Positions 6,507 through 13,320 of a DNA stretch of 15,407 nucleotides are shown here, piece by piece. The stretch is from Kmv34 sp964524965. Lineage in GTDB: Bacteria > Aerophobota > Aerophobia > Aerophobales > B3-G15. Location: assembly GCA_964524965.1 (NCBI GenBank), contig CAZGDY010000031.1, forward strand, positions 1-15,407, read 5' to 3'. The notes under the pieces are model-generated. The model worked only from the letters and a program-made list of their open reading frames with translations, was not told the DNA's origin and ran no database searches. The position numbers and the translations under genes are program-made. Each line of letters opens with the position of its first letter. Position 1 is the first letter of the stretch.

Positions 6507-7712
6507 TTACTTTGAATGAACTTCTTCGATATCAACCCATTTACCTTGTTTATTAGAAAGCAACGTTGCTTCTAAAACCTCTTGACAGCGCAGTCCATCT
6601 AAAAATGTAGCTCCTGGAGTTACGTTTTTATTATTTATGATGCAATCTACAAAATGAAATAGGGCATTGCAATGATGATGCTCCCATCCCAACATATGCC
6701 CTGAAGGCCACCAGTGTTTGATAAACTCATGTTCCTTTGCCTCTGTGACTATAATTTTTCTAAATCCTTGTACTGCTAAAGGTTCCTCAAGTGAATAAAA
6801 TAGTAATTCGTTGCATCGATTTAACTCAAAAGATAAAGCGCCTTTGCTTCCGTATACCTCTACTGTCCACATAGATTTTCTTCCAGTTGCGATACGGTTA
6901 GCTTCTAATGAACCCATGGCACCATTTTTAAATTCTAACCAAATAAACGAAGTATCATCAACTGTTACCTCTCTCATTGTCTTTTGGTTATTTGGGGAAG
7001 ATTTATCATTAATTATTCCTGGGTCGTTTTTAGTGACAGGACGCTTTCCAATAAAGGTTTTATTCCATCCACACACTTTTTTTATGTCTCCCACTAAGAA
7101 TCGAGCCATATCAATAGAATGAGAATTCAAATCAGCGTGAACTCCACTACCAGCTTTATTCCGGTCAACATGCCAGCTAAAAGGAAAATTAGGATTCACC
7201 AACCAGTCTTGTAAAAAAACAGCTCTAAAGTGATATATCTTACCTATTTTGCCTTCCTCGATAAACTTTTTAGCTAACAGAAGAGCAGGATTAAATCGAT
7301 AGTTGAACATTACCATATGTTTGGTGCCGTGTTTTTCGGCATTTTCAGCAGCAACGAACATTTCTCTTGCTTGATTAATAGTCAGTGCGAACGGCTTTTC
7401 TGTAATTACATGCTTCCCAGCTTCCAATGCTGCAATGGAAGGTTCAGCATGCATGTTAGTAGGTGAGCAATTATCAAAAATCTTAATCTCATCATCTTTT
7501 ATTAAATCGGTCCAATCGACAGTACTGTATTTGTATCCAAATTTTTTTTGAGCTTTTTGTACCTTTCCTGTTGTTCGGCCACAAATACCTACTAATACAG
7601 GTATGCCAGGAGGTGGGTAGAATATATAAGGTAACTTCTTGTACGCATTTGAATGGGCTTTGCCCATGAATGCATATCCTAACATTCCTATACCTATTTC
7701 TGGTATTTCCAT
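6507..7712 (-). CDS. Gfo/Idh/MocA-family NAD(P)-dependent sugar dehydrogenase
   Basis: A 401-residue cytoplasmic oxidoreductase of the Gfo/Idh/MocA family, which uses NAD(P) to oxidise or reduce sugars, inositols and derivatives. The N-terminal Rossmann domain begins IGIGMLGYAFMGKAHSNAY (6-24), a variant of the usual G-x-G-x2-G. The family's catalytic E-K-P motif is at 105-107 (VITEKPFAL). In the C-terminal domain, GSGVHADLNSHSIDMARFLVGD (188-209) holds the D194-x3-H198 pair expected near the substrate. HWWPSGHMLGWEHHH and the closing residues resemble members often annotated as inositol 2-dehydrogenase-like or myo-inositol/galactose dehydrogenases; substrate cannot be fixed. The ATG at 7712 follows GGAGA. 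It is first in a two-gene minus-strand operon with the cupin, and its promoter should lie in the AT-rich stretch between 7713 and the assembly gap. Confidence 0.92.
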   Translation of the reverse strand: MEIPEIGIGMLGYAFMGKAHSNAYKKLPYIFYPPPGIPVLVGICGRTTGKVQKAQKKFGYKYSTVDWTDLIKDDEIKIFDNCSPTNMHAEPSIAALEAGKHVITEKPFALTINQAREMFVAAENAEKHGTKHMVMFNYRFNPALLLAKKFIEEGKIGKIYHFRAVFLQDWLVNPNFPFSWHVDRNKAGSGVHADLNSHSIDMARFLVGDIKKVCGWNKTFIGKRPVTKNDPGIINDKSSPNNQKTMREVTVDDTSFIWLEFKNGAMGSLEANRIATGRKSMWTVEVYGSKGALSFELNRCNELLFYSLEEPLAVQGFRKIIVTEAKEHEFIKHWWPSGHMLGWEHHHCNALFHFVDCIINNKNVTPGATFLDGLRCQEVLEATLLSNKQGKWVDIEEVHSK

Positions 7713-7846
7713 CTAATCTCTCCTATAAGAAGTTAATCAAAGGCATTTTTTTTATTAATCGTCTATATTTTTGTTGGGCAATTTTTTTAAAACTTCATCC
7801 CATCTTTAATTTCTTTCACAATTTTTTCTGCAAGAGAAAGTAGGCA

Positions 7847-7871
7847 ATTTTTTAATTTAAAATTAAAAAAT
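7847..7871. repeat. 25-base AT-only palindrome
   Basis: ATTTTTTAATTT (7847-7858) and AAATTAAAAAAT (7860-7871) are perfect reverse complements around one central A. It could be a cruciform, a protein-binding site or a chance product of an AT-rich region. It lies about 135 bases upstream of the Gfo/Idh start. Confidence 0.45.
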
Positions 7872-8019
7872 AAAGAGATTTGAATTAATCAATTTTTTTT
7901 ATATAAACATCTAAATAGTCAGAAGCTAATCATTGTTGTTTTTCTAAAACTATTTTCTCCTACCTTTTTTATTTTTATAGCTCGGAAATTTTCTTAGTGT
8001 TTAATTCTGAAATTTTATC

Positions 8020-8029
8020 NNNNNNNNNN
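8020..8029. other. Assembly gap (10 Ns)
   Basis: Ten consecutive N characters join two contigs in a scaffold. The missing length is not known, so distance and even missing genes between the Gfo/Idh and DUF4432 loci cannot be judged. Confidence 0.99.
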
Positions 8030-8151
8030 GTATTCATCTCAAAATTTTCTTATTTCGAGATAAAAAATTAGTTGTAATTAGTTATTTTTAACTTATGCTG
8101 TTAAGTTCATATTATTATGTTTAATCTCTGATTCCTGTTAAGAAAATAGCT

Positions 8152-8180
8152 TTGAAAATTACTTTTTTTTAAAATAAAGT
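8152..8180 (+). promoter_or_regulatory. Candidate promoter for the DUF4432 gene
   Basis: TTGAAA (8152-8157), a 17-base spacer and TAAAGT (8175-8180), matching consensus at 5 of 6 and 4 of 6. It lies about 160 bases upstream of the start codon. It is a modest match in an AT-rich background, so low confidence. Confidence 0.3.
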
Positions 8181-8339
8181 CGTTGGCAACTACTCTTTTT
8201 CTGGTAAGATTGAATTTGCGTCAGGGAAAGGTGAATTTGTTGCTAAGATTTATCATGTTATTTTCCGGTACGCTGGAGGTTATAAGAAGAAAAAGAAAAA
8301 AACTTTGGCTCTATTAATTAATTTAAATAGGAGGGAAAA

Positions 8340-9425
8340 ATGGTAAAAATAGGAGGAAAAAATTATTGGTCAAAAGAGCTGAATAAATTAGTAGGAAGTT
8401 TTTCTCAATTGGCCGGTATAAAATCATACGAGTTGACAGATGGAAAAGCTAGGGGAGCACGATGTGTTGATTTTTGGACTGGAAGTGGATTTGAATTTAC
8501 CGTAACCCTGGAAAGAGGAATGGACATATCTCAAGCTTTTTATAACGGTAAATCTCTTTGTTGGCGCTCTTCTATTGGAGATGTTCATCCTCATTTTTTT
8601 GAACCAGAAGAAGCGGGTTGGCTTAGAAGTTTCTCTGGAGGCCTTTTGGCCACCTCTGGACTGACCCAGGTGGGGTTTCCCTGTGAGGATGAGGGTGAAA
8701 AATTAGGACTACATGGGAGGATATCTCATATTCCTGCTCAGAGAGTAAAAATAAGCGAGGAATGGAAAGGGGAAGATTATTTTCTATCCGTAGAAGGTAA
8801 GATGCATCAAAATACCGTATTTGGTGAGAATATACTTTTACAAAGAAAAATATGGACTAAAATGGGAGAGTCTCGATTTTGGATTGAAGATAAAGTACAA
8901 AATCAAGGTCATCAGGAAACCCCTCTGATGATTCTATACCATTTTAACATAGGTTTTCCTGTATTAATGGAAGGATCACGTTTAATCTCTCCTACCGTAC
9001 AAGTAAAATCTCTGGATGAGGAATCGGAAAAAGTAAAAGAAAACTATGCCCAATTTACTGCTCCTTCACCTAACTTTCAATCAAAGGTTTACTATCACAA
9101 AATGAAAGCAGATGGCAACGGAGTGGTAAAATGTGCCCTTGTAAACGAAACTATAAAAGGAGAAGAGTTGGGAGTTTATGTAGGTTACAAACTTGACCAA
9201 CTTTCCAATTTTGTTCAATGGAAAATGATGGGAGAAGGTGAATACGTAGCGGGGATGGAACCGTCTAATTGTGGTGTAGAGGGAAGAGCTAAAGAGAGGC
9301 AAAAAAATGCGCTTTCGATGCTTCAAGCTGGTGAGATGAAAAAATTTTGGCTGGAGGTCGGTGTACTTCGGGGAAAATCTCAAATAGAAGAATTTGAAGC
9401 AGAAATTAATAAAATAAATTCCTAA
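8340..9425 (+). CDS. DUF4432 family, galactose-mutarotase-like protein
   Basis: A 361-residue cytoplasmic protein of the DUF4432 family, which shares the beta-sandwich fold of aldose 1-epimerases (galactose mutarotase superfamily); E. coli YphB-like proteins are distant relatives. Family blocks visible are LERGMDISQAFYNGKSLCWRS (57-77, split by variable residues), GWLRSFSGGLLATSGLTQVG (93-112), and GLHGRISHIPA (123-133) with the conserved H125. Later come LMILYHFNIGFPVL, another conserved histidine, and AGMEPSNCGVEGRAKER near the C-terminus, with a glutamate expected at the active site. Length is normal for the family. The ATG at 8340 follows AGGAGGG at 8329-8335. It probably acts on the anomeric carbon of a free sugar or ketose; substrate unknown. 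The glycerol kinase gene lies 106 bases downstream on the same strand, so co-transcription is likely. Confidence 0.88.
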   Translation: MVKIGGKNYWSKELNKLVGSFSQLAGIKSYELTDGKARGARCVDFWTGSGFEFTVTLERGMDISQAFYNGKSLCWRSSIGDVHPHFFEPEEAGWLRSFSGGLLATSGLTQVGFPCEDEGEKLGLHGRISHIPAQRVKISEEWKGEDYFLSVEGKMHQNTVFGENILLQRKIWTKMGESRFWIEDKVQNQGHQETPLMILYHFNIGFPVLMEGSRLISPTVQVKSLDEESEKVKENYAQFTAPSPNFQSKVYYHKMKADGNGVVKCALVNETIKGEELGVYVGYKLDQLSNFVQWKMMGEGEYVAGMEPSNCGVEGRAKERQKNALSMLQAGEMKKFWLEVGVLRGKSQIEEFEAEINKINS

Positions 9426-9531
9426 AACTAAACAAAATAAGCGCCGTTGATTTTCTTCATAAAAAAACTATCCTCAAGGTTTTGTAGAAAAATAAGTTAA
9501 TTTAAAAAAATACTAAACAAAATTTATCAAT

Positions 9532-11025
9532 ATGAATAAAAATTATATTGGAGCTCTTGATTTAGGTACTACGGGAACACGATTTATATTATTTGATTAT
9601 AACGCTCAACCTATTGCCTCTTCTTATCGGACACACCGCCAGATTTATCCTCACCAGGGATGGGTGGAGCACAATCCGCAGGAAATCTGGTCTAATGTAC
9701 AATTTGTAATTAAAGAAGCTTTACTAAAAGCTGCTTTACCTAAAAAAAATCTGGTGGCAATTGGAATCACCAATCAAAGAGAGACAGTCCTGGCCTGGGA
9801 AGTGAAAAGTGGTGAACCTGTTTATAATGCGATAGTCTGGCAAGATCGACGAACAGCTAAGCGCTGTCTTGAGTTAAAACGCCTGGGATACGAAAAGTTA
9901 ATTAAAAAGCAAACTGGTTTAAGATTAGATCCTTATTTTTCAGCCACAAAATTTGAATGGCTTTTAAAAAATATAAATGGCTTACCTCAGCGAGTAAAAA
10001 AAGGTCAGGTGATATTTGGTACTATGGAAAGCTGGCTAATCTGGCATCTAAGCCAAGGAGAAAAACATATAACTGATTATACTAACGCCTCTCGAACCTT
10101 ACTATTTAATATCAAGGAATTAGATTGGGATAGTGAATTATTAGAAATTTTCGGAATTTCCCGCGACGTTTTACCTCAACCAAAACCTAATATACAGGTT
10201 TATGGAAAAGTAAAAAGCATTAAAGAAATAAAAGGTTGCCCTATTGGAGCAGCTTTTGGTGACCAACAAGCAGCTCTTTTTGGTCAAAGTTGTTTTTCCC
10301 CCGGTGAAATTAAAAATACCTACGGTACGGGAGCATTTCTCTTAGTTAATACGGGGAAAAAACCAATTTTTAGCACTCAGGGGTTGTTGTCCACAGTGGC
10401 TTACGCTTTGAAAAAAGAAGATGTTTGTTATGCTCTGGAAGGATCTATCTTTTGTGCAGGAGCAACAATTCAGTGGTTGAGAGATAAGTTGAAAATTATC
10501 AAGGAAGTTAGTGAATCTGAGGATTTAGCTCGTAGTTTAAGGGATAATCAAGGGATTTATTTAGTGCCAGCTTTTGTGGGACTGGGAGCTCCCCACTGGG
10601 ATCCTTATGCTCGAGGAATAGTTGTGGGATTGACCAGGGATACTGACCGACGTCATTTAGCTCGTGCTTCTCTGGAATCAATTGCTTACCAAACCGAGGA
10701 TCTTCTCCAAGCAATAAAAAAAGAAATGAATTTCAATCTTTCCTCAATGAAGGTGGATGGCGGGGCTGCTAAAAACGATTTTTTATGTCAGTTTCAAAGT
10801 GATATATCTGATATTCAGGTGACAAGATCAACCATAACTGAGGCAACGGCTTTAGGAACAGCTTATGCAGCCGGTCTTGCTATCGGTTTTTGGACCAGCT
10901 TTCAACAGCTAAAGAATCTACTCCCCCAAAAAAGAAAAACTATATTTAATCCCCAGATGAGTATGAAAAAAAGAAATCAGCTTTACAAAGGATGGCAGCA
11001 AGCTGTTTTAAAAACAAAAGATTAG
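9532..11025 (+). CDS. glpK: Glycerol kinase
   Basis: A 497-residue FGGY-family kinase that makes sn-glycerol 3-phosphate from glycerol and ATP. Residues line up with E. coli GlpK almost by number. The phosphate loop LDLGTTGTR starts at 9 with D10. NQRET gives R83 and E84, W103 lies in IVWQDRR, Y135 is in DPYFSATK, and GDQQAALFGQ (243-252) has the catalytic-base aspartate D244. YGTGAFLLVNTG, VPAFVGLGAPHWDPYARG, ASLESIAYQTEDLL and VDGGAAKNDFLCQFQ are canonical GlpK blocks. The E. coli fructose-1,6-bisphosphate loop (G234, R236) reads I-K-G here, so that allosteric control is probably absent. No Shine-Dalgarno is visible before ATG 9532, and the upstream 50 bases are almost pure A/T. No glpF or glpD is nearby. 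It ends 7 bases from the convergent DUF362 gene. Confidence 0.95.
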   Translation: MNKNYIGALDLGTTGTRFILFDYNAQPIASSYRTHRQIYPHQGWVEHNPQEIWSNVQFVIKEALLKAALPKKNLVAIGITNQRETVLAWEVKSGEPVYNAIVWQDRRTAKRCLELKRLGYEKLIKKQTGLRLDPYFSATKFEWLLKNINGLPQRVKKGQVIFGTMESWLIWHLSQGEKHITDYTNASRTLLFNIKELDWDSELLEIFGISRDVLPQPKPNIQVYGKVKSIKEIKGCPIGAAFGDQQAALFGQSCFSPGEIKNTYGTGAFLLVNTGKKPIFSTQGLLSTVAYALKKEDVCYALEGSIFCAGATIQWLRDKLKIIKEVSESEDLARSLRDNQGIYLVPAFVGLGAPHWDPYARGIVVGLTRDTDRRHLARASLESIAYQTEDLLQAIKKEMNFNLSSMKVDGGAAKNDFLCQFQSDISDIQVTRSTITEATALGTAYAAGLAIGFWTSFQQLKNLLPQKRKTIFNPQMSMKKRNQLYKGWQQAVLKTKD

Positions 11026-11032
11026 CAAAAAA

Positions 11033-12238
11033 TTACGACTGTCTTTTAGCTCTTTTTAATCCCCTAACTTTTTCAATTTCTTCACTTACATTGGGCCCAG
11101 GGGAGCATCCTGAAATAAATACAACTCGTTTGTCTTCCTTATAATTTGAAGAGGCGCAATCTCCAATAACAAAATAAGGACCTTCCTGAATATGTTTTTC
11201 AAAATGTAAATCTTGCGCATTATATCCAAGCATAAAGGTAGGGGTTTTATTTTGAAAAAGTTCTTCCCAGGCTCCTTCCTGTAGCCAATTTTCAATCGCT
11301 GTTCTTACGAATACTTCGCAGCCAGGACAACTACCACCCAGTATTGTATTGCAGGGAAAACCTTCGTCAAAAGCTCTACCTGCGGGACGAATCTTAATCT
11401 TAATCTTATCCAGGCAAGATCCGATGATTTTAATTTTATCTAAATTAATTTCTCCTAATCCTTGCAGATGGGCCATCCAAGGGTATTCTAACTGAAGGGC
11501 ATCAAAACCAAGTAATTCCCCGGTTACTACATCGGTAGCTACGGGGTCTTTTCCTGCAAGAATGCAACCCAAAAAACGAGGAGTGTTAGATATCGGTCCT
11601 TCTCCTTCTCCAACAATTAATGCATCTACTACAGATAAAGTAGGATGAATCTGATTTAATATATCAGCAACCACTTGGCTTAATTCATTTTTGTGATATT
11701 TCAGTCTTTGTCCCTGGGGAATGAGACTCACCCAATTTTTTACACAACAGGTGATAGAATCAAGATAATGAGTTTTCGCCTTGGGAACATTTATAATTAC
11801 ATCCGCATTTAAGACAGAGTCGGGAAGTAACATCGAAGTTAAAAATTTACCCTGAGGGAAATTAATTTTTTTAAAGGAAGCTTGTTCAAAACAAACTGTC
11901 TCAACATTCATTTCCCGGGCAACTTCTAACATTCCTGTTTTTTCCATCACTCGTTGAGTATTTATTCCTACAGATGAGGAATCTCCTATCAGAATATCAC
12001 TTACTCCTCCCTCTTTGATTATCTTTATCAAAGCTTTAACCACTTGGGGGTCAGTGGTAACTCCTTGATTAACTTTTTTAGCTACAACTAAATTGGGTTT
12101 AATCATTACTCTTTGTCCGGGTTTGATAAATTTAGATATTCCCCCCAACTTATCTATAGCTTCTCGCACTAAGTAGTCTATATCCAAGTCTTCATAGACA
12201 TTGGCTTTACTTTTAATTAGAGACACTATGCTATTCAT
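11033..12238 (-). CDS. DUF362 protein with a cysteine-bearing C-terminal region
   Basis: A 401-residue protein with a DUF362 domain over about residues 1-270; the biochemical role of the family is not established. Diagnostic stretches are MIKPNLV (45-51), TTDPQVVKALI (61-71), IGDSSSVG (84-91), INVPKAKTHYLDSITCCVKNW (149-169), VVDALIVGEGEGP (203-215) and AGKDPVATDVVTGELLG (228-244). Many DUF362 proteins carry a 2[4Fe-4S] ferredoxin domain. This one instead has a C-terminal region of about 110 residues with C296, C304, C307, C361 and C378 (GGSCPGC, GDCA, SGCSPGP), which may bind a metal or cluster. GGAGG lies 10 bases before the ATG at 12238. Divergent from the GntR-type regulator at 12545 across a region of palindromic sites, it is the most likely target of that regulator. 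No signal peptide or membrane segment. Confidence 0.85.
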   Translation of the reverse strand: MNSIVSLIKSKANVYEDLDIDYLVREAIDKLGGISKFIKPGQRVMIKPNLVVAKKVNQGVTTDPQVVKALIKIIKEGGVSDILIGDSSSVGINTQRVMEKTGMLEVAREMNVETVCFEQASFKKINFPQGKFLTSMLLPDSVLNADVIINVPKAKTHYLDSITCCVKNWVSLIPQGQRLKYHKNELSQVVADILNQIHPTLSVVDALIVGEGEGPISNTPRFLGCILAGKDPVATDVVTGELLGFDALQLEYPWMAHLQGLGEINLDKIKIIGSCLDKIKIKIRPAGRAFDEGFPCNTILGGSCPGCEVFVRTAIENWLQEGAWEELFQNKTPTFMLGYNAQDLHFEKHIQEGPYFVIGDCASSNYKEDKRVVFISGCSPGPNVSEEIEKVRGLKRAKRQS

Positions 12239-12330
12239 TGATGAATATCCTCCTTTAGCTTTAATTTTCCCTGTCGCCTGCTTTTTATTTTAGAATACAG
12301 TATTTTAATGTCCTGTCCAATTTTTAAATC

Positions 12331-12404
12331 TATTATAGGTAAAATAATTCCTCTATTTTACCTAACGGTTATCTCTTAGATTAAATCATTATTTTAGGTA
12401 AAAT
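12331..12404. promoter_or_regulatory. Three operator-like copies of a TATTTTA-SS-TAAAATA motif
   Basis: TAGGTAAAATA (12336-12346) and TATTTTACCTA (12354-12364) are perfect 11-base reverse complements with a 7-base spacer. A third copy, ATTTTAGGTAAAAT (12391-12404), is itself a palindrome with 6-base arms around GG. Copy 1 extended leftward, 12331-12346, is also a near palindrome. Centres are 23 and 36 bases apart. Three related sites between divergent genes, one of which encodes a repressor-type regulator, strongly suggest its binding sites. The GGT...ACC half-sites are compatible with GntR-family operators. Confidence 0.6.
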
Positions 12405-12482
12405 GGCCCGAAACTTTAGAAAAACTCCTCTTTTTGGGGAAAGGAGAAAAATATCACTATTTTTTTAGATCCGATACATGTA

Positions 12483-12510
12483 TTGACTTTTTACATTAGG
12501 GATATAAAAT
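12483..12510 (+). promoter_or_regulatory. Candidate promoter of the GntR-type regulator
   Basis: TTGACT (12483-12488), a 16-base spacer and TAAAAT (12505-12510). Each hexamer matches consensus at 5 of 6. The palindrome ATACATGTAT overlaps the first base of the -35, a position suited to autoregulation. Transcription would start near 12517, giving a short leader. Confidence 0.5.
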
Positions 12511-12544
12511 TACGTCCAGACATAGTGCTTATCAGGAAAAAATT

Positions 12545-13258
12545 ATGGAGTTTCAAACATCTAAAAAAATTCACATTCGCCCTAATTTAAGCGAGGCTGT
12601 TTATGAGGTTATTAAAGAGTGGTTAGTTAATGAAACTTTAGAGACAGGGGCCAAAATAAAAGAAGGGGAAATAGCTAAGCAATTAGGGGTCAGTAGAACT
12701 CCTGTAAGAGAAGCAATTCATAAATTGGAAAGAGAAGGCTTAGTAGAAATTATTCCTCGCTATGGAACTTTTGTCGCTTCGATATTCCCCAAAGACATTC
12801 AAGAGATATACGATATCAGGGGAGCCTTAGAAACCCTGGCTTTAAAATCAGGATTTTTACATATAAATAAGAAAAAACTTTTGGAAATGAAACAACTCCA
12901 TGAAAGATGTGAGGAACCTCTAAAAAAAGGAAATTTAAGTCCTTTTCTGAAAATGGATGCCAAATTTCATGATTTTATAATAAAAGCCAGTGGAAATCGT
13001 AGGCTCGCTCAACTAATGGGAAATCTTAAAACCCAAATTCGCGTCAGTAAGTTGGAATCTCTTTCTGTTCCAGGAAGAGCAGAAAAATCTTTAGAAGAAC
13101 ATAAAAATATTATTTCTGCTATGCTTGAAGAGGATGAAAAAAAAGCGGAAAAATTACTTAAAGAGCATACTAACAAAGCAAAAAAGAATCTCTTGCACCT
13201 CATAAATGAGCGTCAGCATCAACGACAAAATAACTCTTCTTCTCCCCTTTCTTCATAA
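12545..13258 (+). CDS. GntR-family regulator, FadR subfamily with FCD domain
   Basis: A 237-residue transcription regulator. The N-terminal winged helix-turn-helix covers about 15-80, with KIKEGEIAKQLGVSRTPVREA (37-57), a textbook GntR recognition helix, followed by LEREGLVEIIPRYGTFVA for the wing. The C-terminal all-helical FCD ligand domain follows from about 83, starting DIQEIYDIRGALE. The metal-binding residues of FCD domains are present: D138 and H142 (MDAKFHDF), H186 (EEHKNI) and H208 (KEHTNKA). Such proteins sense small organic acids or sugar acids and usually repress neighbouring genes. AGGAAAAAATT just before ATG 12545 is the ribosome site. The tail after 222 is Gln/Ser-rich and probably disordered. 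The neighbours it may control are the divergent DUF362 gene and itself; the convergent kor genes are not obviously linked. Confidence 0.93.
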   Translation: MEFQTSKKIHIRPNLSEAVYEVIKEWLVNETLETGAKIKEGEIAKQLGVSRTPVREAIHKLEREGLVEIIPRYGTFVASIFPKDIQEIYDIRGALETLALKSGFLHINKKKLLEMKQLHERCEEPLKKGNLSPFLKMDAKFHDFIIKASGNRRLAQLMGNLKTQIRVSKLESLSVPGRAEKSLEEHKNIISAMLEEDEKKAEKLLKEHTNKAKKNLLHLINERQHQRQNNSSSPLSS

Positions 13259-13263
13259 CTTTG

Positions 13264-13290
13264 ATTATCTGGCGCAACCAGATAATTTTC
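13264..13290 (+). terminator. Intrinsic terminator of the GntR-type gene
   Basis: ATTATCTGG (13264-13272) and CCAGATAAT (13278-13286) form a perfect 9-base stem with a 5-base loop, followed by TTTC on the plus strand. It lies 6 bases past the stop codon. On the minus strand no T-run follows, so it probably serves the regulator more than korB. Confidence 0.8.
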
Positions 13291-13320
13291 TGCAAAGATT
13301 ACGAAATAGCATTATTTTAA

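Larger units (their letters stand above)
7713..8339. other. Long AT-rich intergenic stretch with assembly gap
   Basis: This 627-base region separates the divergent Gfo/Idh and DUF4432 genes and must hold both promoters. It contains a 25-base AT-only palindrome at 7847-7871 and the 10 Ns at 8020-8029. An ATCTC/GAGAT inverted repeat lies just right of the gap. A candidate plus-strand promoter, TTGAAA (8152-8157), 17 bases, TAAAGT (8175-8180), precedes the DUF4432 gene. Two short open frames without starts (minus strand, ending at 7787; plus strand, 8173-8342) are too short to call genes. The true distance across the Ns is unknown. Confidence 0.6.
12239..12544. promoter_or_regulatory. Divergent regulatory region between DUF362 and the GntR regulator
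   Basis: A 306-base region holding three copies of an AT-rich palindromic motif at 12331-12404, a perfect ATACATGTAT palindrome at 12474-12483 touching the regulator's -35, and a CTCCT/AGGAG inverted repeat at 12425-12446. On the minus strand, TATAAT (12337-12332) lies inside motif copy 1 without a good -35. A second minus-strand candidate is TTGGAC, 17 bases, TATTCT, closer to the DUF362 gene. No ORF is present. Confidence 0.6.

Noticed and set aside
9426..9531. Promoter or terminator between DUF4432 and glpK
   Set aside because: Best match TTGATT-16-TATCCT is weak, and no stable GC stem is visible.
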